Positions 16,372 to 28,491 of a stretch of 64,000 nt of DNA are shown here, piece by piece (the first letter of the stretch is position 1; the number at the start of each line of letters is the position of its first letter). The DNA comes from Brevundimonas variabilis (GTDB taxonomy: Bacteria > Pseudomonadota > Alphaproteobacteria > Caulobacterales > Caulobacteraceae): positions 806,001 through 870,000 of the forward strand of contig NZ_JACHOR010000001.1 of the NCBI RefSeq assembly GCF_014199945.1, given 5' to 3'. The position numbers and the translations under genes were made by a program. The notes under the pieces were generated by a model. The model was not told the DNA's origin, made no database searches, and saw only the letters and a program-made list of their open reading frames with translations.

Positions 16372-18615
16372 CTAGTCGCGACGCGGGCGGCTGCGGCCGC
16401 GATCGCCACCGCGGTCGCCGCCTTCACGCTTCTTGCCGCCGCCGCCGGTGTCTTCGGTCAGGGGGGCTTCGCCGCGCTCGGCACGTTCCGCATTGATCTT
16501 GTCGGTCAGGTCCTCGCCGGTCGTCTGGTCGACGACCTTCATCGACAGCTTGGTCTTGCCGCGATCGTCAAAGCCGAGGAATTTGACCTTGACCTCCTGG
16601 CCTTCGGACAGGACGTCCGCCGGGTTGGAGACGCGCTCGAGAGCGATCTGCGACACGTGGACCAGGCCGTCCTTGGCCCCGAAGAAGTTCACGAAGGCGC
16701 CGAAATCGACGACCTTCACGACCTTGCCGGAGTAGATCATGCCGGGCTCGGGCTCGGACACGATCGACGAGATCCAGTTCTTGGCGGCGTCGATCTTTTC
16801 CTGGTCGGAGGCTGCGATCTTGACCGTGCCGTCGTCCTCGATGTTGATCTTGGCACCGGTCTTCTCGACGATCTCGCGGATGATCTTGCCGCCCGTGCCG
16901 ATGATGTCGCGGATCTTGTCGACCGGGACCTTGATGGACTCGATCTTGGGCGCGTATTCGCCCAGTTCGGTGCGGGCACCGTCGATGGCCTTGTCCATCT
17001 CGTCGAGGATGTGCAGGCGGCCGGCCGAAGCCTGGGCGATTGCCTTGCGCATGATCTCTTCGGTGATGCCGGCGACCTTGATGTCCATCTGCAGGCTGGT
17101 GATGCCCTCGCGGGTCCCGGCCACCTTGAAGTCCATGTCACCGAGGTGATCTTCATCACCCAGGATGTCGGACAGGATGGCGAACTCGCCGGACGGCTCG
17201 AGGATCAGGCCCATGGCGATGCCCGAGACCGGGCGAACCAGCGGCACGCCCGCATCCATCAGCGCCAGCGACGAACCACAGACCGTGGCCATCGAGGACG
17301 AACCGTTGGACTCGGTGATCTCCGACACCAGACGGATGGTGTAGGGGAAGTCTTCCGAGGTCGGCAGCATGGGACGGATTGCCCGCCAGGCCAGCTTGCC
17401 GTGACCGATTTCCCGACGGCCTGCGCCGCCCATACGACCGGTCTCACCGACCGAATAGGGAGGGAAGTTGTAGTGCAGGAGGAATTTCTCCTTGTACGTC
17501 CCCGACAGGGCGTCGACGTACTGCTCGTCCTCGCCGGTGCCGAGCGTGGCCACGACGATGGCCTGGGTCTCGCCGCGGGTGAACAGGGCCGAGCCATGGG
17601 TGCGCGGGAAGACGCCGACTTCGGAGACGATGTCGCGGACCTTGTCGAGGGCACGGCCGTCGACGCGGTGGCCGTTATCGATGATGTCGCGACGCAGGAC
17701 GTGGGCCTCGCATTCCTTGAAGGCGACGCCGAACCGGGCGGAGTCGACACCGTCCGGGTTTTCGTCAGTCTTCACCAGCTTGGCGGCAGCGGCCTTCTTG
17801 GCGACGTCGACGCCATTGCGGCGCTCGTACTTGCCGGCGTGGGTGTAGGCGGCCTTGATGTCCTCGCCGACCAGCGACTGGATCGAGGTGACGATGTCGG
17901 AGACATCGTCGGCCTGGAAGTCGAACGGTTCCTTGGCGGCATGCTCGGCCAGTTCGATGATGGCGTCGATCACCGGCTGCATGCCGCGATGTGCGAACAT
18001 CAGGGCGTTCAGCATGATCTCTTCCGACAGCTCCTTGGCTTCGGACTCGACCATCATCAGAGCGTCCTGGGTGCCGGCCACGACGAGGTCGAGGTGGCTG
18101 TCCGGCATCTGGTCCAGGGTCGGGTTGAGGACGTATTCGCCCTCGACATAGCCGACGCGCGCAGCGCCGATCGGGCCCTGGAACGGCACGCCCGAGATCG
18201 TCAGGGCGGCAGAAGCGGCGACCAGGCCGACGATGTCCGGGTCATTTTCCAGATCGTGCTGCAGCACGGTGATGACGACCTGGGTCTCGTTCTTGAAGCC
18301 CTTGACGAACAGGGGGCGGATCGGACGGTCGATCAGGCGGGAGACGAGCGTCTCCTTCTCGGTCGGACGGCCTTCACGCTTGAAATAGCCACCCGGGATC
18401 TTGCCGGCGGCGAAGGTCTTTTCCTGGTAGTTGACGGTCAGCGGGAAGAAATCCAGGCCCGGCTTGGGCGCGCGGCCGTAGACGACGGTGGCCAGAACCA
18501 CGGTCTCGCCATAGGTGGCCAGGACAGCGCCATCGGCCTGACGGGCGATGCGGCCCGTTTCCAGCGTCAGCGGGCGGCCGGCCCAGTCGATCGTCTTGCG
18601 TTTGATATCGAACAT
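16372..18615 (-). CDS. pnp: Polynucleotide phosphorylase
   Basis: PNPase is a phosphorolytic 3'-5' exoribonuclease and a component of the RNA degradosome. The 747-residue product has two RNase PH domains (about 10-140 and 310-540) joined by a helical part, a KH domain ([20 protein letters not shown] region) and an S1 domain ([21 protein letters not shown] region). It ends in a Gly/Arg-rich tail ([17 protein letters not shown]). Start [11 protein letters not shown] is the usual one. It lies downstream of rpsO, the classical rpsO-pnp arrangement. Confidence 0.98.
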   Translation of the reverse strand: MFDIKRKTIDWAGRPLTLETGRIARQADGAVLATYGETVVLATVVYGRAPKPGLDFFPLTVNYQEKTFAAGKIPGGYFKREGRPTEKETLVSRLIDRPIRPLFVKGFKNETQVVITVLQHDLENDPDIVGLVAASAALTISGVPFQGPIGAARVGYVEGEYVLNPTLDQMPDSHLDLVVAGTQDALMMVESEAKELSEEIMLNALMFAHRGMQPVIDAIIELAEHAAKEPFDFQADDVSDIVTSIQSLVGEDIKAAYTHAGKYERRNGVDVAKKAAAAKLVKTDENPDGVDSARFGVAFKECEAHVLRRDIIDNGHRVDGRALDKVRDIVSEVGVFPRTHGSALFTRGETQAIVVATLGTGEDEQYVDALSGTYKEKFLLHYNFPPYSVGETGRMGGAGRREIGHGKLAWRAIRPMLPTSEDFPYTIRLVSEITESNGSSSMATVCGSSLALMDAGVPLVRPVSGIAMGLILEPSGEFAILSDILGDEDHLGDMDFKVAGTREGITSLQMDIKVAGITEEIMRKAIAQASAGRLHILDEMDKAIDGARTELGEYAPKIESIKVPVDKIRDIIGTGGKIIREIVEKTGAKINIEDDGTVKIAASDQEKIDAAKNWISSIVSEPEPGMIYSGKVVKVVDFGAFVNFFGAKDGLVHVSQIALERVSNPADVLSEGQEVKVKFLGFDDRGKTKLSMKVVDQTTGEDLTDKINAERAERGEAPLTEDTGGGGKKREGGDRGGDRGRSRPRRD

Positions 18616-18814
18616 GTTTCGTCTTTCGTGTTCCGGCGGGCGTATTCCCGGCGGAGTCCCATCAGTGGGTGTGGATGCGTCGGGCGTTCAGTCCTTCGAT
18701 CCGTGAACCGCCGCGCCATCGCGATCGGTCCGGGAGTAGAGAGGACCGGTCTGGCCCTCGCGTCATGCGCCGAACGTACTGCGGCGCGCAGCTTGGTCTC
18801 TGGATGCGGAAAGA

Positions 18815-18835
18815 GGCGCGGACATGGCCCGCGCC
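18815..18835 (-). promoter_or_regulatory. Hairpin in the rpsO-pnp intergenic region
   Basis: GGCGCGG (18815-18821) and CCGCGCC (18829-18835) form a 7-bp stem between rpsO and pnp. On the minus strand it is followed by TCTTTCC. In other bacteria this gap holds a leaky terminator and an RNase III-processed structure controlling pnp. A similar role is plausible here. Confidence 0.5.
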
Positions 18836-18860
18836 CCGAAACTGTTCCGCAGAACTGCGA

Positions 18861-19130
18861 CTAGCGGCGCAGGTTCAGCTTGGTGATGAGGGCGGTGTAA
18901 CGCTCCTTATCGACCTTGGTCAGGTGGTCCAGAAGGCGACGACGCTGCGAGACCATCTTGAGCAGGCCGCGACGCGAATGGTTGTCCTTCTTGTGGGTCT
19001 TGAAGTGTTCGGTGAGGTTGGCGATGCGCTCCGAAAGGATCGCGACCTGGACCTCGGCCGAGCCGGTGTCGCCTGCAGTGCGGGCGTTCTCGGCGATGAC
19101 TTCGTTCTTACGCTCTGGCGTAATCGACAT
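18861..19130 (-). CDS. rpsO: 30S ribosomal protein S15
   Basis: The 89-residue product has the full S15 pattern ([44 protein letters not shown]). It binds 16S rRNA helices 20-22 in the central domain. It is cotranscribed or closely associated with truB upstream and pnp downstream. Confidence 0.98.
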   Translation of the reverse strand: MSITPERKNEVIAENARTAGDTGSAEVQVAILSERIANLTEHFKTHKKDNHSRRGLLKMVSQRRRLLDHLTKVDKERYTALITKLNLRR

Positions 19131-19219
19131 CGTAAGCTTCCTTTCTGTGGGTCACTGCCCGGCCTGCGAGGCCGTGCGGGTGAGCCCGGAAGTGCCCCTC
19201 CGGTCCCTTTCGGGGTGCG

Positions 19220-20152
19220 TCAGGGCAGGTTGAAAACACGGTCCGGTTCGAGCCGGCCGGCCCGCATCTGACCAAGAGCGACGAGGGTCTGACCCTGAAA
19301 GGCGGAAACGGTGCGCGAGCCGTCCCGGAGGCGGCTCTTGAGCGTCTCGACCTGTCGGGGGAGCAGAACGATCGGTCGTCCCTGACGAAGCGAGAAGGCA
19401 TCCTGATCCGTGACGGCCAGCTCCGGGATGTCGTCCAGGGCGGTCGCCACGGGAAGAAGACCTTCCAAGGCGGCGTCCCTATGCACCAGATCGGTCAGGA
19501 AATCCAGTGTGACAGCGTTCTCGGTCGAAAACGGCCCCACCCGCTCGCGTCGCAGGGCCGAGACATGCCCTTCGGCTCCCAGCATCAGGGCCAGGTCACG
19601 GGCCAGAGAGCGCACATAGACGCCCTTGCCGGTCCAGATGGTCAGCTCGACATGGTCGGCATCCGGCGCGTCGGACACCGTGGCTTCATGGATGGTGACC
19701 TTGCGGCTGGCCAGTTCGAATTCGACCCCGTCACGGGCGAGATCATAGGCGCGCTGGCCGTCGACCTTGATGGCGCTGAACTGGGGGGGCGTCTGGTCGA
19801 TCTCGCCGACGAAGGCCGGCAGGGCGGCCCGGACGGCCTCGACATCCGGCCGGACATCGGAACGACCGATGATCTCGCCCTCGCGATCCAGACTGGCCGT
19901 GGAAATCCCCCAGTGGATGGTGAACCGGTAGACCTTCTGCGCCTCCATCATGAAAGGCACGGTCTTGGTCGCCTCGCCAAGCGCGATCGGCAGGATACCC
20001 GAGGCCAGGGGGTCCAGGGTTCCGGCATGGCCCGCCTTCTGGGCGTTGAACAGCCGTCGCACCGCAGACACGGCATCGGTCGAGCCCATCTCGAACGGCT
20101 TGTCGAGACAGACCCAGCCGTTGACGATCTCGCCCCGCTTGCGACGGGCCAT
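19220..20152 (-). CDS. truB: tRNA pseudouridine-55 synthase
   Basis: TruB makes pseudouridine 55 in the T-loop of tRNAs. The 310-aa product starts [19 protein letters not shown] and has the catalytic-aspartate segment [12 protein letters not shown] (41-52, D47), VYRFTIHWG and the [11 protein letters not shown] motif. The start codon overlaps the rbfA stop, so translation is coupled within the rbfA-truB-rpsO-pnp series. Confidence 0.97.
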   Translation of the reverse strand: MARRKRGEIVNGWVCLDKPFEMGSTDAVSAVRRLFNAQKAGHAGTLDPLASGILPIALGEATKTVPFMMEAQKVYRFTIHWGISTASLDREGEIIGRSDVRPDVEAVRAALPAFVGEIDQTPPQFSAIKVDGQRAYDLARDGVEFELASRKVTIHEATVSDAPDADHVELTIWTGKGVYVRSLARDLALMLGAEGHVSALRRERVGPFSTENAVTLDFLTDLVHRDAALEGLLPVATALDDIPELAVTDQDAFSLRQGRPIVLLPRQVETLKSRLRDGSRTVSAFQGQTLVALGQMRAGRLEPDRVFNLP

Positions 20153-20637
20153 CAGTTCCGGTTTCCGGCGTCCGGAAGCTCGGGATCGTCATCCTCGTCC
20201 TCGACCGGCGGAACATAGGAATCCGCCCGGACGCGCGGGTCGTCCAGCAGGCGGTTCAGCCGCGCGGCAGCCTCGAAGCTCTCGTCGTGCCGGAAGCGCA
20301 GGTCGGGGGTGAAGCGCATGTCGATGTGCCGGCCCAGCGCCCCGCGCAGGAATTTGGCATGGGCATTGAGGGCCTTGATGATCTCGTCGACATGGCCTGC
20401 CGTATCTGACGTGTCGACGCCCGCGCCGAGCGGTTCGACGAAACAGGTCGCATGCTTCAGGTCCGGCGACAGCCGCACCTCGGCGACCGTGACCGAAACG
20501 CCGACAAGGGCCGGGTCGCGGATCTCGTTCTCGCGCATGACCTCGACCAGGGCGTGGCGGATCATTTCGGCGGCGCGCAGCTGGCGCTGGCTGGCCAGTC
20601 CGGCGGTGGCTTTCGACTTGGGTTTGCGGTTGCTCAT
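20152..20637 (-). CDS. rbfA: Ribosome-binding factor A
   Basis: RbfA is a small KH-fold factor for late 30S maturation. The 161-aa sequence has [20 protein letters not shown] and the [25 protein letters not shown]-terminal motif, followed by an acidic tail. It lies upstream of truB. In this genome about 1.5 kb with two other genes and a repeat separates it from infB. Confidence 0.97.
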   Translation of the reverse strand: MSNRKPKSKATAGLASQRQLRAAEMIRHALVEVMRENEIRDPALVGVSVTVAEVRLSPDLKHATCFVEPLGAGVDTSDTAGHVDEIIKALNAHAKFLRGALGRHIDMRFTPDLRFRHDESFEAAARLNRLLDDPRVRADSYVPPVEDEDDDPELPDAGNRN

Positions 20638-20748
20638 GTCTGTTGTCCTGTTCGCCCTCCGGGGATCGGACCCGGCTGGAAGCGACTGGGCCGCGTCGGC
20701 TCGAAAGGACTCTGCCTGTCGATCGCGGCCAAAAAGAAGAGGCGCGGT

Positions 20749-21444
20749 CTAGTCTTCCCGGGGCCCGGTGTCCAGTTTTGCCGCGCGGTCGAGGGTCGCG
20801 ACCACCTCGCCGGCCGTGACCGCCCGCAGCGGCCGGACCGGCAGGCCGCCTGCATTCAGCACCCGCGCCGTCCAGCTGTTGCACAGATAGCCGATCCAGA
20901 ACGTCTCGTGGCTGCGAAAGAACCGGGCTCCATCGCCGGGACGGGCCGTGGACACGACCGGTGATCCGTCCTTGAGGATCAGCGAGCCTTCCACTCTGCC
21001 CAGCAGGGCCGACAGAGCCGCTGGCGACAGGCGCAGCGAACGTCTCCGGTCCGGCGGAAAGCGACGGCGGGGGTCTCCTGTTTCCGGATCCAGCATCACG
21101 ACAGAAGCATTGCCCGGCCAGAAGAAGGCCCGCAGTCCGTCAAGGATCCGGGTCTCCATCGGGGTCTGGTCCACGAAGAAGGTCGCGTCCCCCCAACCGA
21201 TCAGGATCCAGTCCCCCTGCCCCAGGGCCCGGCTGGCCTCGGCCAGCGGTCCGCCCTCAGCTTCGAGAGCCTGTCGCGGCACCGCCAGATCGGTGTGAAA
21301 GCCGTTGTTCAGGATGTGGACGGTCACCGCCGCCTGACCGGGACCGGCGGGGAACAGGGCCGGGTCACCCGGCCGGGTCCAGGTCCACAGGGCGACGATC
21401 AGGCCTAGCAGGCCCGCAAGGAGAATCCGGATCAGCCCCCGCAT
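20749..21444 (-). CDS. DUF2459 / TIGR02117 family membrane-anchored protein
   Basis: The 231-aa product has an N-terminal membrane helix (GLIRILLAGLLGLIVALWTWT) followed by HILNNGFHTDLAVPRQAL, DWILIGWGDATFFVD and GYLCNSWTARVLNAGGLPV. This matches the DUF2459 family, which has conserved His, Asp and Cys residues of an NlpC/P60-like or papain-like type; enzymatic activity is unproven. It lies between infB and rbfA together with a small secreted protein gene. Confidence 0.75.
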   Translation of the reverse strand: MRGLIRILLAGLLGLIVALWTWTRPGDPALFPAGPGQAAVTVHILNNGFHTDLAVPRQALEAEGGPLAEASRALGQGDWILIGWGDATFFVDQTPMETRILDGLRAFFWPGNASVVMLDPETGDPRRRFPPDRRRSLRLSPAALSALLGRVEGSLILKDGSPVVSTARPGDGARFFRSHETFWIGYLCNSWTARVLNAGGLPVRPLRAVTAGEVVATLDRAAKLDTGPRED

Positions 21445-21453
21445 GACCCGTCC

Positions 21454-21972
21454 CTATTGCCGGGTGGGCGCGAGCGACCCTTCGGTCCCGCCAACGGTCG
21501 AGCGGGACGGCAGGGCCCATTCGCCGCGATAGTCGTAGCTGAGGGCAACACAGTGCCGGTACTGGTCGCCGGGCCAGCGACCGACCGCGTGCATGGTCAC
21601 GGGCCGCGCGGCCCTGACGCGGCCGAGGACCAGAAACGTCGCATCCGATCCCGGACACAGCGCTCGTGCAAGGCCCCGACCGTCCCCTTCCTGAACGATG
21701 GAATAGACAGTGGATTCGCCGGCCCCCTCGGGCAGGGCGCGCCGGGCCTCGTCCGGTCCGCCCCGCGTGATGCTGGCAGAGCCCCGGGCGCTGGTCGAGA
21801 TGATCCGCCGAACGCTGACCGCACCGAACAGGCCCCGGTCGACCTCGAGCGTGACACCGCGGGTCAGGGCCGTGGTGATCCGGTCTGACGCATCAAAGGC
21901 GAGATAGCGCGTGTCGGCAATCGCCGGTGTGGCGATGAGGATGGCGGCGAGCGGGATCAGAGAGCGGCGCAT
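21454..21972 (-). CDS. Secreted protein of unknown function
   Basis: Starting at the ATG at 21972 the 172-aa product has a good Sec signal peptide (MRRSLIPLAAILIATPAIAD, cleavage after AIA). The mature part is about 150 residues with two cysteines (LCPG, HCVAL). No family is recognised. It ends ten bases before the start of the DUF2459 gene on the same strand and is probably cotranscribed with it. Confidence 0.7.
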   Translation of the reverse strand: MRRSLIPLAAILIATPAIADTRYLAFDASDRITTALTRGVTLEVDRGLFGAVSVRRIISTSARGSASITRGGPDEARRALPEGAGESTVYSIVQEGDGRGLARALCPGSDATFLVLGRVRAARPVTMHAVGRWPGDQYRHCVALSYDYRGEWALPSRSTVGGTEGSLAPTRQ

Positions 21973-22014
21973 GCGGCACTGATACCATGCGGAGTGTCCA
22001 AAACGAGGCCTGTC

Positions 22015-22185
22015 CTCCCCGTCGCATAGCGATGGGGAGGTGGCGCGGCGCGGCTTCGCGCCGTGACGGAGGGGCCGGTTCAGCAGGTCTCGGTCTTGTC
22101 TGGCGGAGACGCGGAAAGAGCCCCTCCACCGCCCTTCGGGCGGTCCCCCTCCCCATCGCTCTGCGATGGGGAGGAAAGGCGCGAG
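22015..22185. repeat. Pair of inverted REP-like palindromic units
   Basis: Left unit: TCCTCCCCGTCGCATAGCGATGGGGAGG with a following GGCGCGGC-TTC-GCGCC hairpin and GGAGGGGCC. Right unit: CCCCTCCACCGCCCTTCGGGCGG followed by CCTCCCCATCGC and GCGATGGGGAGGA. The two are inverted copies that could fold into a long structure. Such intergenic units are common in caulobacters and related genomes. Confidence 0.8.
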
Positions 22186-22199
22186 CGTTAGCGCCCTTC

Positions 22200-25100
22200 T
22201 TACAGGGTGCGCTTGACCTCTTCGACGGTGAAGCACTCGATGTAGTCGCCGACCTTGATGTCCTGGAAGCCCTGGAAATGCATGCCACATTCCTGGCCCG
22301 ACGGGACCTCGTTGACCTCGTCCTTGAAGCGCTTGAGCGTGGCCAGCGTGCCCAGTTCCAGAACCACGACGTCGTCGCGGATGATCCGGACCTTGGCACC
22401 CTTGCGCACGACACCTTCGGACACGCGGCAACCGGCGATCTTGCCGGTCTTGGAGATGTCGAACACCTGCAGCACCGCCGCGTTGCCGAGGAAGGTTTCG
22501 CGTTGCAGCGGGGCCAGCATGCCCGACAGCACGCCCTTCATGTCGTCCAGCAGGTCGTAGATGATCGAATAGTAGCGGATCTCCACACCCTCGCGTTCGG
22601 CCAGGTCGCGCGCCTGTTTCGAGGCACGGACGTTGAAGCCGAGGATCGGGGCACCGGCCGACTTGGCCAGGGTGACATCGCTTTCGGTGATGCCGCCTGC
22701 GCCCGAATACACGACCCGGGCGCGAACCTCGTCGTTGCCCATCTTCTCGAGCGAGCCCTGAATGGCCTCGCCCGAACCCTGGACGTCCGACTTGATGAGG
22801 ACCGGGAGTTCCGAGACCTTCTTGGACGCCAGCTTGGACATCATGTCGACCAGGCTGACCTGGTTGATGCCGCCGGTGGCCTTTTCGCGACGCTGACGCT
22901 CGCGATATTCGGTCAGTTCGCGGGCGCGGGCCTCGTTCTCGACCACGGCGAAGACGTCGCCGGGGGACGGGGTGGAGTCCAGACCCAGGATCTCGACCGG
23001 AACCGAAGGTCCGGCCTCGGTCAGCTGGGCATTGCGCTCGTCGAGCAGGGCACGGACGCGACCGAAGGCCGAGCCGGCCACGACCAGATCACCGCGCTTC
23101 AGCGTGCCGCGCTTGACCAGGACGGTGGCCACGGGGCCACGTCCCTTGTCCAGCTTGGCTTCGATAACGATGCCTTCGGCCGAGTGTTCGGGATCGGCCT
23201 TGAGGTCCATGACCTCGGCCTGCAGCAGGATGGCTTCCAGAAGGCCATCGAGGTTGGTCTTCTCCTTGGCGGAGACCTCGATGATCTGGGTGTCGCCCCC
23301 CAGGCTCTCGGCAATGACTTCGTACTGAAGCAGTTCGTTGACGATCTTGGTGACGTCGGCGCCGGGCTTGTCGACCTTGTTGACGGCCACGATCATCGGC
23401 GCATTGGCCGCACGGGCGTGCTGGATGGCCTCGATGGTCTGGGGCATCACGCCGTCGTCCGCCGCCACCACTAGGATGACGATGTCGGTGACATTGGCAC
23501 CGCGGGCACGCATGGCGCTGAAGGCCGCGTGACCGGGGGTGTCGAGGAAGGTGACCTTCTGATCATCCGGCAGGCGAACCTGGTAGGCCCCTATGTGCTG
23601 GGTGATGCCACCCGCCTCGCCCGAGGCAACGTCGGTCGTGCGAAGGGCGTCCAGCAGCGAGGTCTTGCCGTGGTCGACGTGGCCCATGATGGCCACCACC
23701 GGGGGCCGCGGCGTCGTGGCCTCGGCATCGTCGGCGTCGGACAGGAAGCCGGCCTCGACGTCGGACTCGGACACGCGACGGACGGCCATGCCGAATTCGT
23801 CGGCGACCAGTTCGGCCGTATCGGTGTCGATGACGTCGTTGATCTTCATCATCAGGCCCTGTTTCATCAGGAATTTGATGATGTCGACGCCGCGCACGGC
23901 CATCCGGTTGGACAGCTCCTGCACGGTGATGACGTCGGGGATGACGACCTCGCGCGGACGGTTCGGCGCATCGGTGGACCCACCCTTGCGCTTTTCCTTC
24001 TCGCGTTCGCGCGCCCGGCGGACCGAAGCCAGCGAACGGATACGCTCGGCGGTATCTCCGTCACCGGCCAGGGCCGAGATGGTGAGACGGCCTTCGCGGC
24101 GCTTGGGTTCACCACGTGTGCGGCTGACAGCCTTGCCGGCATCGGAGAAACGCTTGTCGCGATCGTCCTCGGGCTTCAGCGGACGGGCAAAGCCGCCGCC
24201 GGGTGCCCGGCTCGGACGGGCCACTTCGGCAGCGACGGGCGGCGTATTGGGGGTCGCACGACCGCCGGGACCCGTGCGGGGTCCACCCGGACGCGCGGCA
24301 CCGGGAGCCGGACGGGGGTTGAGCGCCGAATAGCGAACGGGCTCGGCCGGCTTGGTCGGCCGGGGCGGAGCGCCCTGCGGACGGTCGGTGTAGGATTTCT
24401 CGCCCCCGCCCATGGCTTCTTCGCGCGCCGAGCGGCCACCGAAGGCCGGGCGATCGATCGGAGCCCGGGCCGGGTTGGGGGCCTTGGGCACGCGTTGTCC
24501 GAAATTGACCACCGGACGGGCGGGCGGGGCCGGACGCGCCGGAGCGGCCGGCGCAGCAGCGACAGGCGCCTGGGCCACGGGTGTCGGTGCCGGCGCGGGT
24601 GCCGCAGCGACCGGAGCGGCGGGCTTTGCGACCGGTTTGGCGACGGGCTTGGCCGGAGCGGCCTCGGCCAGCTTGGAAGCTTCGGCACGGGCCGCTTCAG
24701 CCGCAGCGCGGGCAGCGGCGGCCTCGGCCTGGGCAGCCTGGGCGGCCTGAGCTGTGGCGGCAGCGGCGTCACGGGCGGCCGCATCGCGGCGAGCCTGTTC
24801 GGCCGCCGCAGCCTGGGCGCGCTGGGCCTGGGCCTGGGTCGCCGTCTCGATGGCGCGACGGCGGGCTTCCTGTTCCTCACTGGACAGGCTGCCACCGGCC
24901 GGACGCGGCTGGGGCGGACGCGGCTGGGAGCCCGCCGGGGGTGTATTGTCAGGGCGCGGACGCGCGACATCGAAGCCCTGCGGGCGCTGATGCCCGCCAG
25001 GGGCGCCAACACGGCGCTTGGTCTCGACGACCACGGTCTTGGACCGGCCATGGCTGAAGCTCTGCTTCACCGTACCGGTCGGGACCGATCCGATATTGCG

Positions 25101-25202
25101 GGGCTTCAGGCTCAGCGGCGCGCGCGGCCCCGTCGTGGAAGGGGTACCGGTCGGGGCCGATGGAGTCTGGCCGTCCTGGGTCTTGTCGTTCTCGTCGCTC
25201 AT
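22200..25202 (-). CDS. infB: Translation initiation factor IF-2
   Basis: IF-2 is the GTPase that brings fMet-tRNA to the 30S subunit. The ATG at 25202 ([11 protein letters not shown]) gives 1000 aa; the frame is open further upstream without support. A long low-complexity Ala/Pro/Arg-rich N-terminal region (about residues 60-400) precedes the IF2_N and G domains. The P-loop GHVDHGKTS lies near residue 506, with DTPGHAAF and NKVD following, and then domains II-IV to the C-terminus. It belongs to the rimP-nusA-ylxR-infB operon. Confidence 0.98.
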   Translation of the reverse strand: MSDENDKTQDGQTPSAPTGTPSTTGPRAPLSLKPRNIGSVPTGTVKQSFSHGRSKTVVVETKRRVGAPGGHQRPQGFDVARPRPDNTPPAGSQPRPPQPRPAGGSLSSEEQEARRRAIETATQAQAQRAQAAAAEQARRDAAARDAAAATAQAAQAAQAEAAAARAAAEAARAEASKLAEAAPAKPVAKPVAKPAAPVAAAPAPAPTPVAQAPVAAAPAAPARPAPPARPVVNFGQRVPKAPNPARAPIDRPAFGGRSAREEAMGGGEKSYTDRPQGAPPRPTKPAEPVRYSALNPRPAPGAARPGGPRTGPGGRATPNTPPVAAEVARPSRAPGGGFARPLKPEDDRDKRFSDAGKAVSRTRGEPKRREGRLTISALAGDGDTAERIRSLASVRRAREREKEKRKGGSTDAPNRPREVVIPDVITVQELSNRMAVRGVDIIKFLMKQGLMMKINDVIDTDTAELVADEFGMAVRRVSESDVEAGFLSDADDAEATTPRPPVVAIMGHVDHGKTSLLDALRTTDVASGEAGGITQHIGAYQVRLPDDQKVTFLDTPGHAAFSAMRARGANVTDIVILVVAADDGVMPQTIEAIQHARAANAPMIVAVNKVDKPGADVTKIVNELLQYEVIAESLGGDTQIIEVSAKEKTNLDGLLEAILLQAEVMDLKADPEHSAEGIVIEAKLDKGRGPVATVLVKRGTLKRGDLVVAGSAFGRVRALLDERNAQLTEAGPSVPVEILGLDSTPSPGDVFAVVENEARARELTEYRERQRREKATGGINQVSLVDMMSKLASKKVSELPVLIKSDVQGSGEAIQGSLEKMGNDEVRARVVYSGAGGITESDVTLAKSAGAPILGFNVRASKQARDLAEREGVEIRYYSIIYDLLDDMKGVLSGMLAPLQRETFLGNAAVLQVFDISKTGKIAGCRVSEGVVRKGAKVRIIRDDVVVLELGTLATLKRFKDEVNEVPSGQECGMHFQGFQDIKVGDYIECFTVEEVKRTL

Positions 25203-25282
25203 CCGGTCGCTTTTACTCGGGGTGGAGAATTCCACCATCGCCTCGTCAAACACAAAAAGTCGTGCGCCGCTCCGCTCCCCTT

Positions 25283-25990
25283 TCAGGAAACGGAACCCCG
25301 CCCGCCAAAAGCCAAATCTGGGTCCTCGTCCGACCCGCCGCCTGCACCGGAACCGGGATCGCCGGCTGCGGGCCGGTAGTCCTGGTCCCATTCCGGGGGA
25401 CGAAGCGGTCGAAATCCCGCCAGTCGTTCAACCTCGGAGGTCCAGCGATCAGCCCGCCCGCCTTTCAGCAGGACGACGTGTATCGCATTTTCCAGCCCCA
25501 GGGCCAAACTCAAATCGTCGGCGCTGAAAACGCCGCAGACTTTGGTGGTCTGGTGGCGGGCCAACGCCAGCAGCTTCCCGCGCCCATCGGCGGCCCCATC
25601 GGTCGCCTCGACCAGCCAGGCCGCCTTGCCGGAGCGGATCGCCGCTGCCGACTTTTCAAACCCCGAGATAAGCACGCCTTCGCGCCGGGCAAGGCCCAGC
25701 TGATCCAGACAGCGCCGAACAAGCAGATTTTCCACGGTATTTGCCAGATCGGCTGCCGCAGAGAGCTTTGTCTTGGCGGATCGGGAGAACAGTCCCTTGC
25801 GCGCTGCGGTCTCGATAGACTGCCGATCCGCCGCCACCCACATGCCTCGGCCCGGCAGCTTCCTGCCGAGATCGGGCGCGACCGAACCGTCCGGTCCTGC
25901 GACGAAGCGGATCAGACAGGATTCATCCATGACCTGGTGCGTGACCAGGTCGCGGCGCTCCCTATCCGATGTGGCGTCTCGCAGGCTCAT
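25283..25990 (-). CDS. YlxR (DUF448) fused to an L7Ae-like RNA-binding domain
   Basis: Residues about 10-95 are the DUF448/YlxR domain ([28 protein letters not shown]) and about 100-190 an L7Ae/YlxQ-like domain ([36 protein letters not shown]). The two are separate genes in Firmicutes; fusion is usual in alphaproteobacteria. The place between nusA and infB supports a role in transcription-translation coupling or RNA binding. The C-terminal tail is Gly-rich and disordered. Confidence 0.9.
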   Translation of the reverse strand: MSLRDATSDRERRDLVTHQVMDESCLIRFVAGPDGSVAPDLGRKLPGRGMWVAADRQSIETAARKGLFSRSAKTKLSAAADLANTVENLLVRRCLDQLGLARREGVLISGFEKSAAAIRSGKAAWLVEATDGAADGRGKLLALARHQTTKVCGVFSADDLSLALGLENAIHVVLLKGGRADRWTSEVERLAGFRPLRPPEWDQDYRPAAGDPGSGAGGGSDEDPDLAFGGRGSVS

Positions 25991-26008
25991 GGACGGTCCC
26001 GGCTTCCA

Positions 26009-27784
26009 TCACGCGTCGCGGGACTGTGCGAGGTCTTCGGCGAAGACCTCCGCGTCGCCGTTCTCGAGGGCGGCTTCTTCGAGCCCCTCGTCACCATCCA
26101 GCGCCACTTCCGGAGCGTCACCAAATACGGCGTCGGCGTCATATTCACCTTCGGCGTAGCCCGTGTCGTCGTAATCTTCCTCAGGGGCCTGCGGCAGTTC
26201 CGAAGCGTCGATCCAGCCAGCCGCAACGCGGGCCTGAAGGATCAGCATCTCGGCGTCTTCCTGGCTGAGGTTGAAGCTTTCCAGCACGCCGGGCACCTTC
26301 ACGCGCTCGCCGTTCTTGACCTCGTAACCGCCCCGGATCTCGTCCGTGGCCAGATCGGCCAGATCCTCGACCGTCTTCACACCGCCTTCGCCCAGGGCGA
26401 CAGCGATCGCGCCGGTCACGCCCGGAACGGCCATGACCTCGTCCAGCACGCCCAGGTCGACGCGCTTGGCATCCAGTTCGGCGGCCTGCTTCTGAAGGAA
26501 GTCACGGGCGCGGGCCTGCAGCTCTTCGGCCGTGTCCTCGTCGAAGCCTTCGATTTCGGCGACTTCATAGGATTCCACGAAGGCCAGATCCTCGACCGTG
26601 GCGAAGCCTTCTGTCACCAGCAGCTGGGCGATGACCTCGTCAACGTCCAGGGCCTCCTGGAACAGGGTCGTGCGCTCGGCGAATTCCTTCTGGCGGCGTT
26701 CGGAGTCCTGCGATTCCGTGATGATGTCGATCTGCCAGCCGGTCAGCTGAGAGGCCAGGCGAACGTTCTGGCCGCGGCGACCGATGGCCAGCGACAGCTG
26801 CTCGTCCGGCACCACGACTTCCACGCGGTCGGCTTCCTCGTCGATGACGACCTTGGAGACCTCGGCAGGAGCCAGGGCGTTGACGATGAAGGTCGGTTCG
26901 TCAGCGTTCCACTGGATGATGTCGATCTTCTCGCCCTGCAGCTCGGCCACGACCGCCTGGACGCGCGAGCCGCGCATGCCGACGCAGGCGCCGACGGGAT
27001 CGATCGAGCTGTCGTTCGAGAGCACGGCCATCTTGGCGCGCGAGCCGGAGTCACGGGCGGCGGCGCGGATCTCGATCACGCCGTCATAGACCTCAGGCAC
27101 CTCCTGAGCGAACAGCTTGGCCATGAAGCCCGGGTGGGCGCGGCTGAGCATGATCTGCGGGCCCTTGGCCTCGGGCCGGACGTCGTAGATGTAGGTGCGG
27201 ATCCGGTCGCCGATGTTGAACACCTCGCGCGGGATCGACTGGTCGCGGCGCATGATGCCCTCGCCCCGGCCCAGATCGACGATGGTGTTGCCGTATTCGA
27301 CGCGCTTGACCGTGCCGTTGACGATCTCGCCGACGCGATCCTTGAACTCTTCATACTGGTTGGCGCGCTCGGCCTCGCGGACCTTTCCGGTCACGACCTG
27401 GCGGGCCATCTGGGTCTGGACGCGACCGAATTCGAACGGCGGCAGGGTCTCGACATACTCCTTGCCGACCGTGGCTTCGGGATCGCGCTTGGAGGCGTCG
27501 GTCAGGCGGACCATGGCCGAGTCATTGAACTCTTCCAGCTCGTCTTCCGGCTGCCAGTCGTCGGCCACGATGGTGACGTGACGGGTCAGGGCCAGTTCGC
27601 CGGTCTTGGGATCCAGCTTGGCGCGGATGTCGTGATGCGCGCCATAGCGCGACTTGGCGCCCTTCTGGATCGCTTCCTCGATCGCCTCGATGACGATCTC
27701 GCGATCGATATTCTTCTCCTGGGCGACCGCATTGGCGATCTGGAGCAGTTCGAGACGGTTGGCGGAAATACCGGTGACGGCCAT
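26009..27784 (-). CDS. nusA: Transcription termination/antitermination factor NusA
   Basis: The 591-aa product has the N-terminal RNA polymerase-binding domain, S1 (about 130-200), and two KH domains with the segment [31 protein letters not shown], followed by helix-hairpin-helix type acidic repeats and a very acidic C-terminus. The ATG overlaps the rimP stop codon. Start and length match alphaproteobacterial NusA. Confidence 0.98.
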   Translation of the reverse strand: MAVTGISANRLELLQIANAVAQEKNIDREIVIEAIEEAIQKGAKSRYGAHHDIRAKLDPKTGELALTRHVTIVADDWQPEDELEEFNDSAMVRLTDASKRDPEATVGKEYVETLPPFEFGRVQTQMARQVVTGKVREAERANQYEEFKDRVGEIVNGTVKRVEYGNTIVDLGRGEGIMRRDQSIPREVFNIGDRIRTYIYDVRPEAKGPQIMLSRAHPGFMAKLFAQEVPEVYDGVIEIRAAARDSGSRAKMAVLSNDSSIDPVGACVGMRGSRVQAVVAELQGEKIDIIQWNADEPTFIVNALAPAEVSKVVIDEEADRVEVVVPDEQLSLAIGRRGQNVRLASQLTGWQIDIITESQDSERRQKEFAERTTLFQEALDVDEVIAQLLVTEGFATVEDLAFVESYEVAEIEGFDEDTAEELQARARDFLQKQAAELDAKRVDLGVLDEVMAVPGVTGAIAVALGEGGVKTVEDLADLATDEIRGGYEVKNGERVKVPGVLESFNLSQEDAEMLILQARVAAGWIDASELPQAPEEDYDDTGYAEGEYDADAVFGDAPEVALDGDEGLEEAALENGDAEVFAEDLAQSRDA

Positions 27785-28374
27785 CAGGCGTTGTCCTCAG
27801 AAGTCGGGGTGGTGTCGGTATCGGGCCCGCCCTCGGGCAGGCCGTCATCTTCGGGTTCGCCCCGCGCGGCGCGAAGCTCGGCGCCCCGCTTCAGCAGGGC
27901 ATCGGTCATGACCAGCTTGGCATCAACCAGCCAGTCGAACGGGATCAGGGCCGTGTCTTCCTCGCCGTCCAGGTCGATGGCGATATTGTCGCCCTCGACC
28001 CCGGCCAGCAGACCCTTGAACCGCTTGCGGCCCTCGATCATGCGGTCGGTCTCGAGCCGGGCCTCATGGCCTTCGAATAGTTCGAAATCGATCTTGCGCG
28101 TCAGGGGCCGATCGATCCCGGGCGACGACACTTCCAGCAGATATTCACCAGCGATCGGGTCCGCGGCGTCCATCACCTCGGAGACGGCGCGGCTCAGACG
28201 CGCGCATTCCTCGACAGCAATGTCGTGATCGCTGGGTCGCTCGGCCATGATCTGCAGCCGCCGACGCAGCGTTCCGCCCATCAGGCGGATTCGCACGATG
28301 TCGAGGCCGACCGACTCCGCAACGGGGTCGAGCAGTTCAAGCAGATCGCGGTCTTCAGGCGTCTTTCCGCGCAA
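27784..28374 (-). CDS. rimP: Ribosome maturation factor RimP
   Basis: The 196-aa product shows [52 protein letters not shown] and the C-terminal SH3-like part ([18 protein letters not shown]), all RimP hallmarks. It acts in 30S assembly. It is the first gene of the rimP-nusA-ylxR-infB operon; the terminator at 28392-28425 insulates it from the gene upstream. Confidence 0.97.
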   Translation of the reverse strand: MRGKTPEDRDLLELLDPVAESVGLDIVRIRLMGGTLRRRLQIMAERPSDHDIAVEECARLSRAVSEVMDAADPIAGEYLLEVSSPGIDRPLTRKIDFELFEGHEARLETDRMIEGRKRFKGLLAGVEGDNIAIDLDGEEDTALIPFDWLVDAKLVMTDALLKRGAELRAARGEPEDDGLPEGGPDTDTTPTSEDNA

Positions 28375-28391
28375 GAGGCGAAAACTCCAAT

Positions 28392-28425
28392 AAAAAAGCG
28401 GCAGGCCATCCGCGGCCGCCGCTTT
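28392..28425 (-). terminator. Terminator upstream of the rimP operon
   Basis: On the minus strand AAAGCGGC and GCCGCTTT (plus-strand 28418-28425 and 28395-28402) form an 8-bp stem followed by a run of six T. It terminates the 194-aa membrane protein gene just before rimP. Confidence 0.85.
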
Positions 28426-28491
28426 GAAACGACGCCGTTGGACGCCGGTCTAACGATGTTGAAGGCGATATAGGGGAAAGGAAGAGGCTTG

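Noticed and set aside
16360-18864. Plus-strand ORF of 834 codons opposite pnp
   Set aside because: It is the antisense of pnp; composition is a His/Asp/Leu-rich shadow typical of high-GC genes.
25160-28228. Plus-strand ORF of 1022 codons opposite nusA
   Set aside because: Antisense shadow of the nusA-ylxR genes with no domain of its own.
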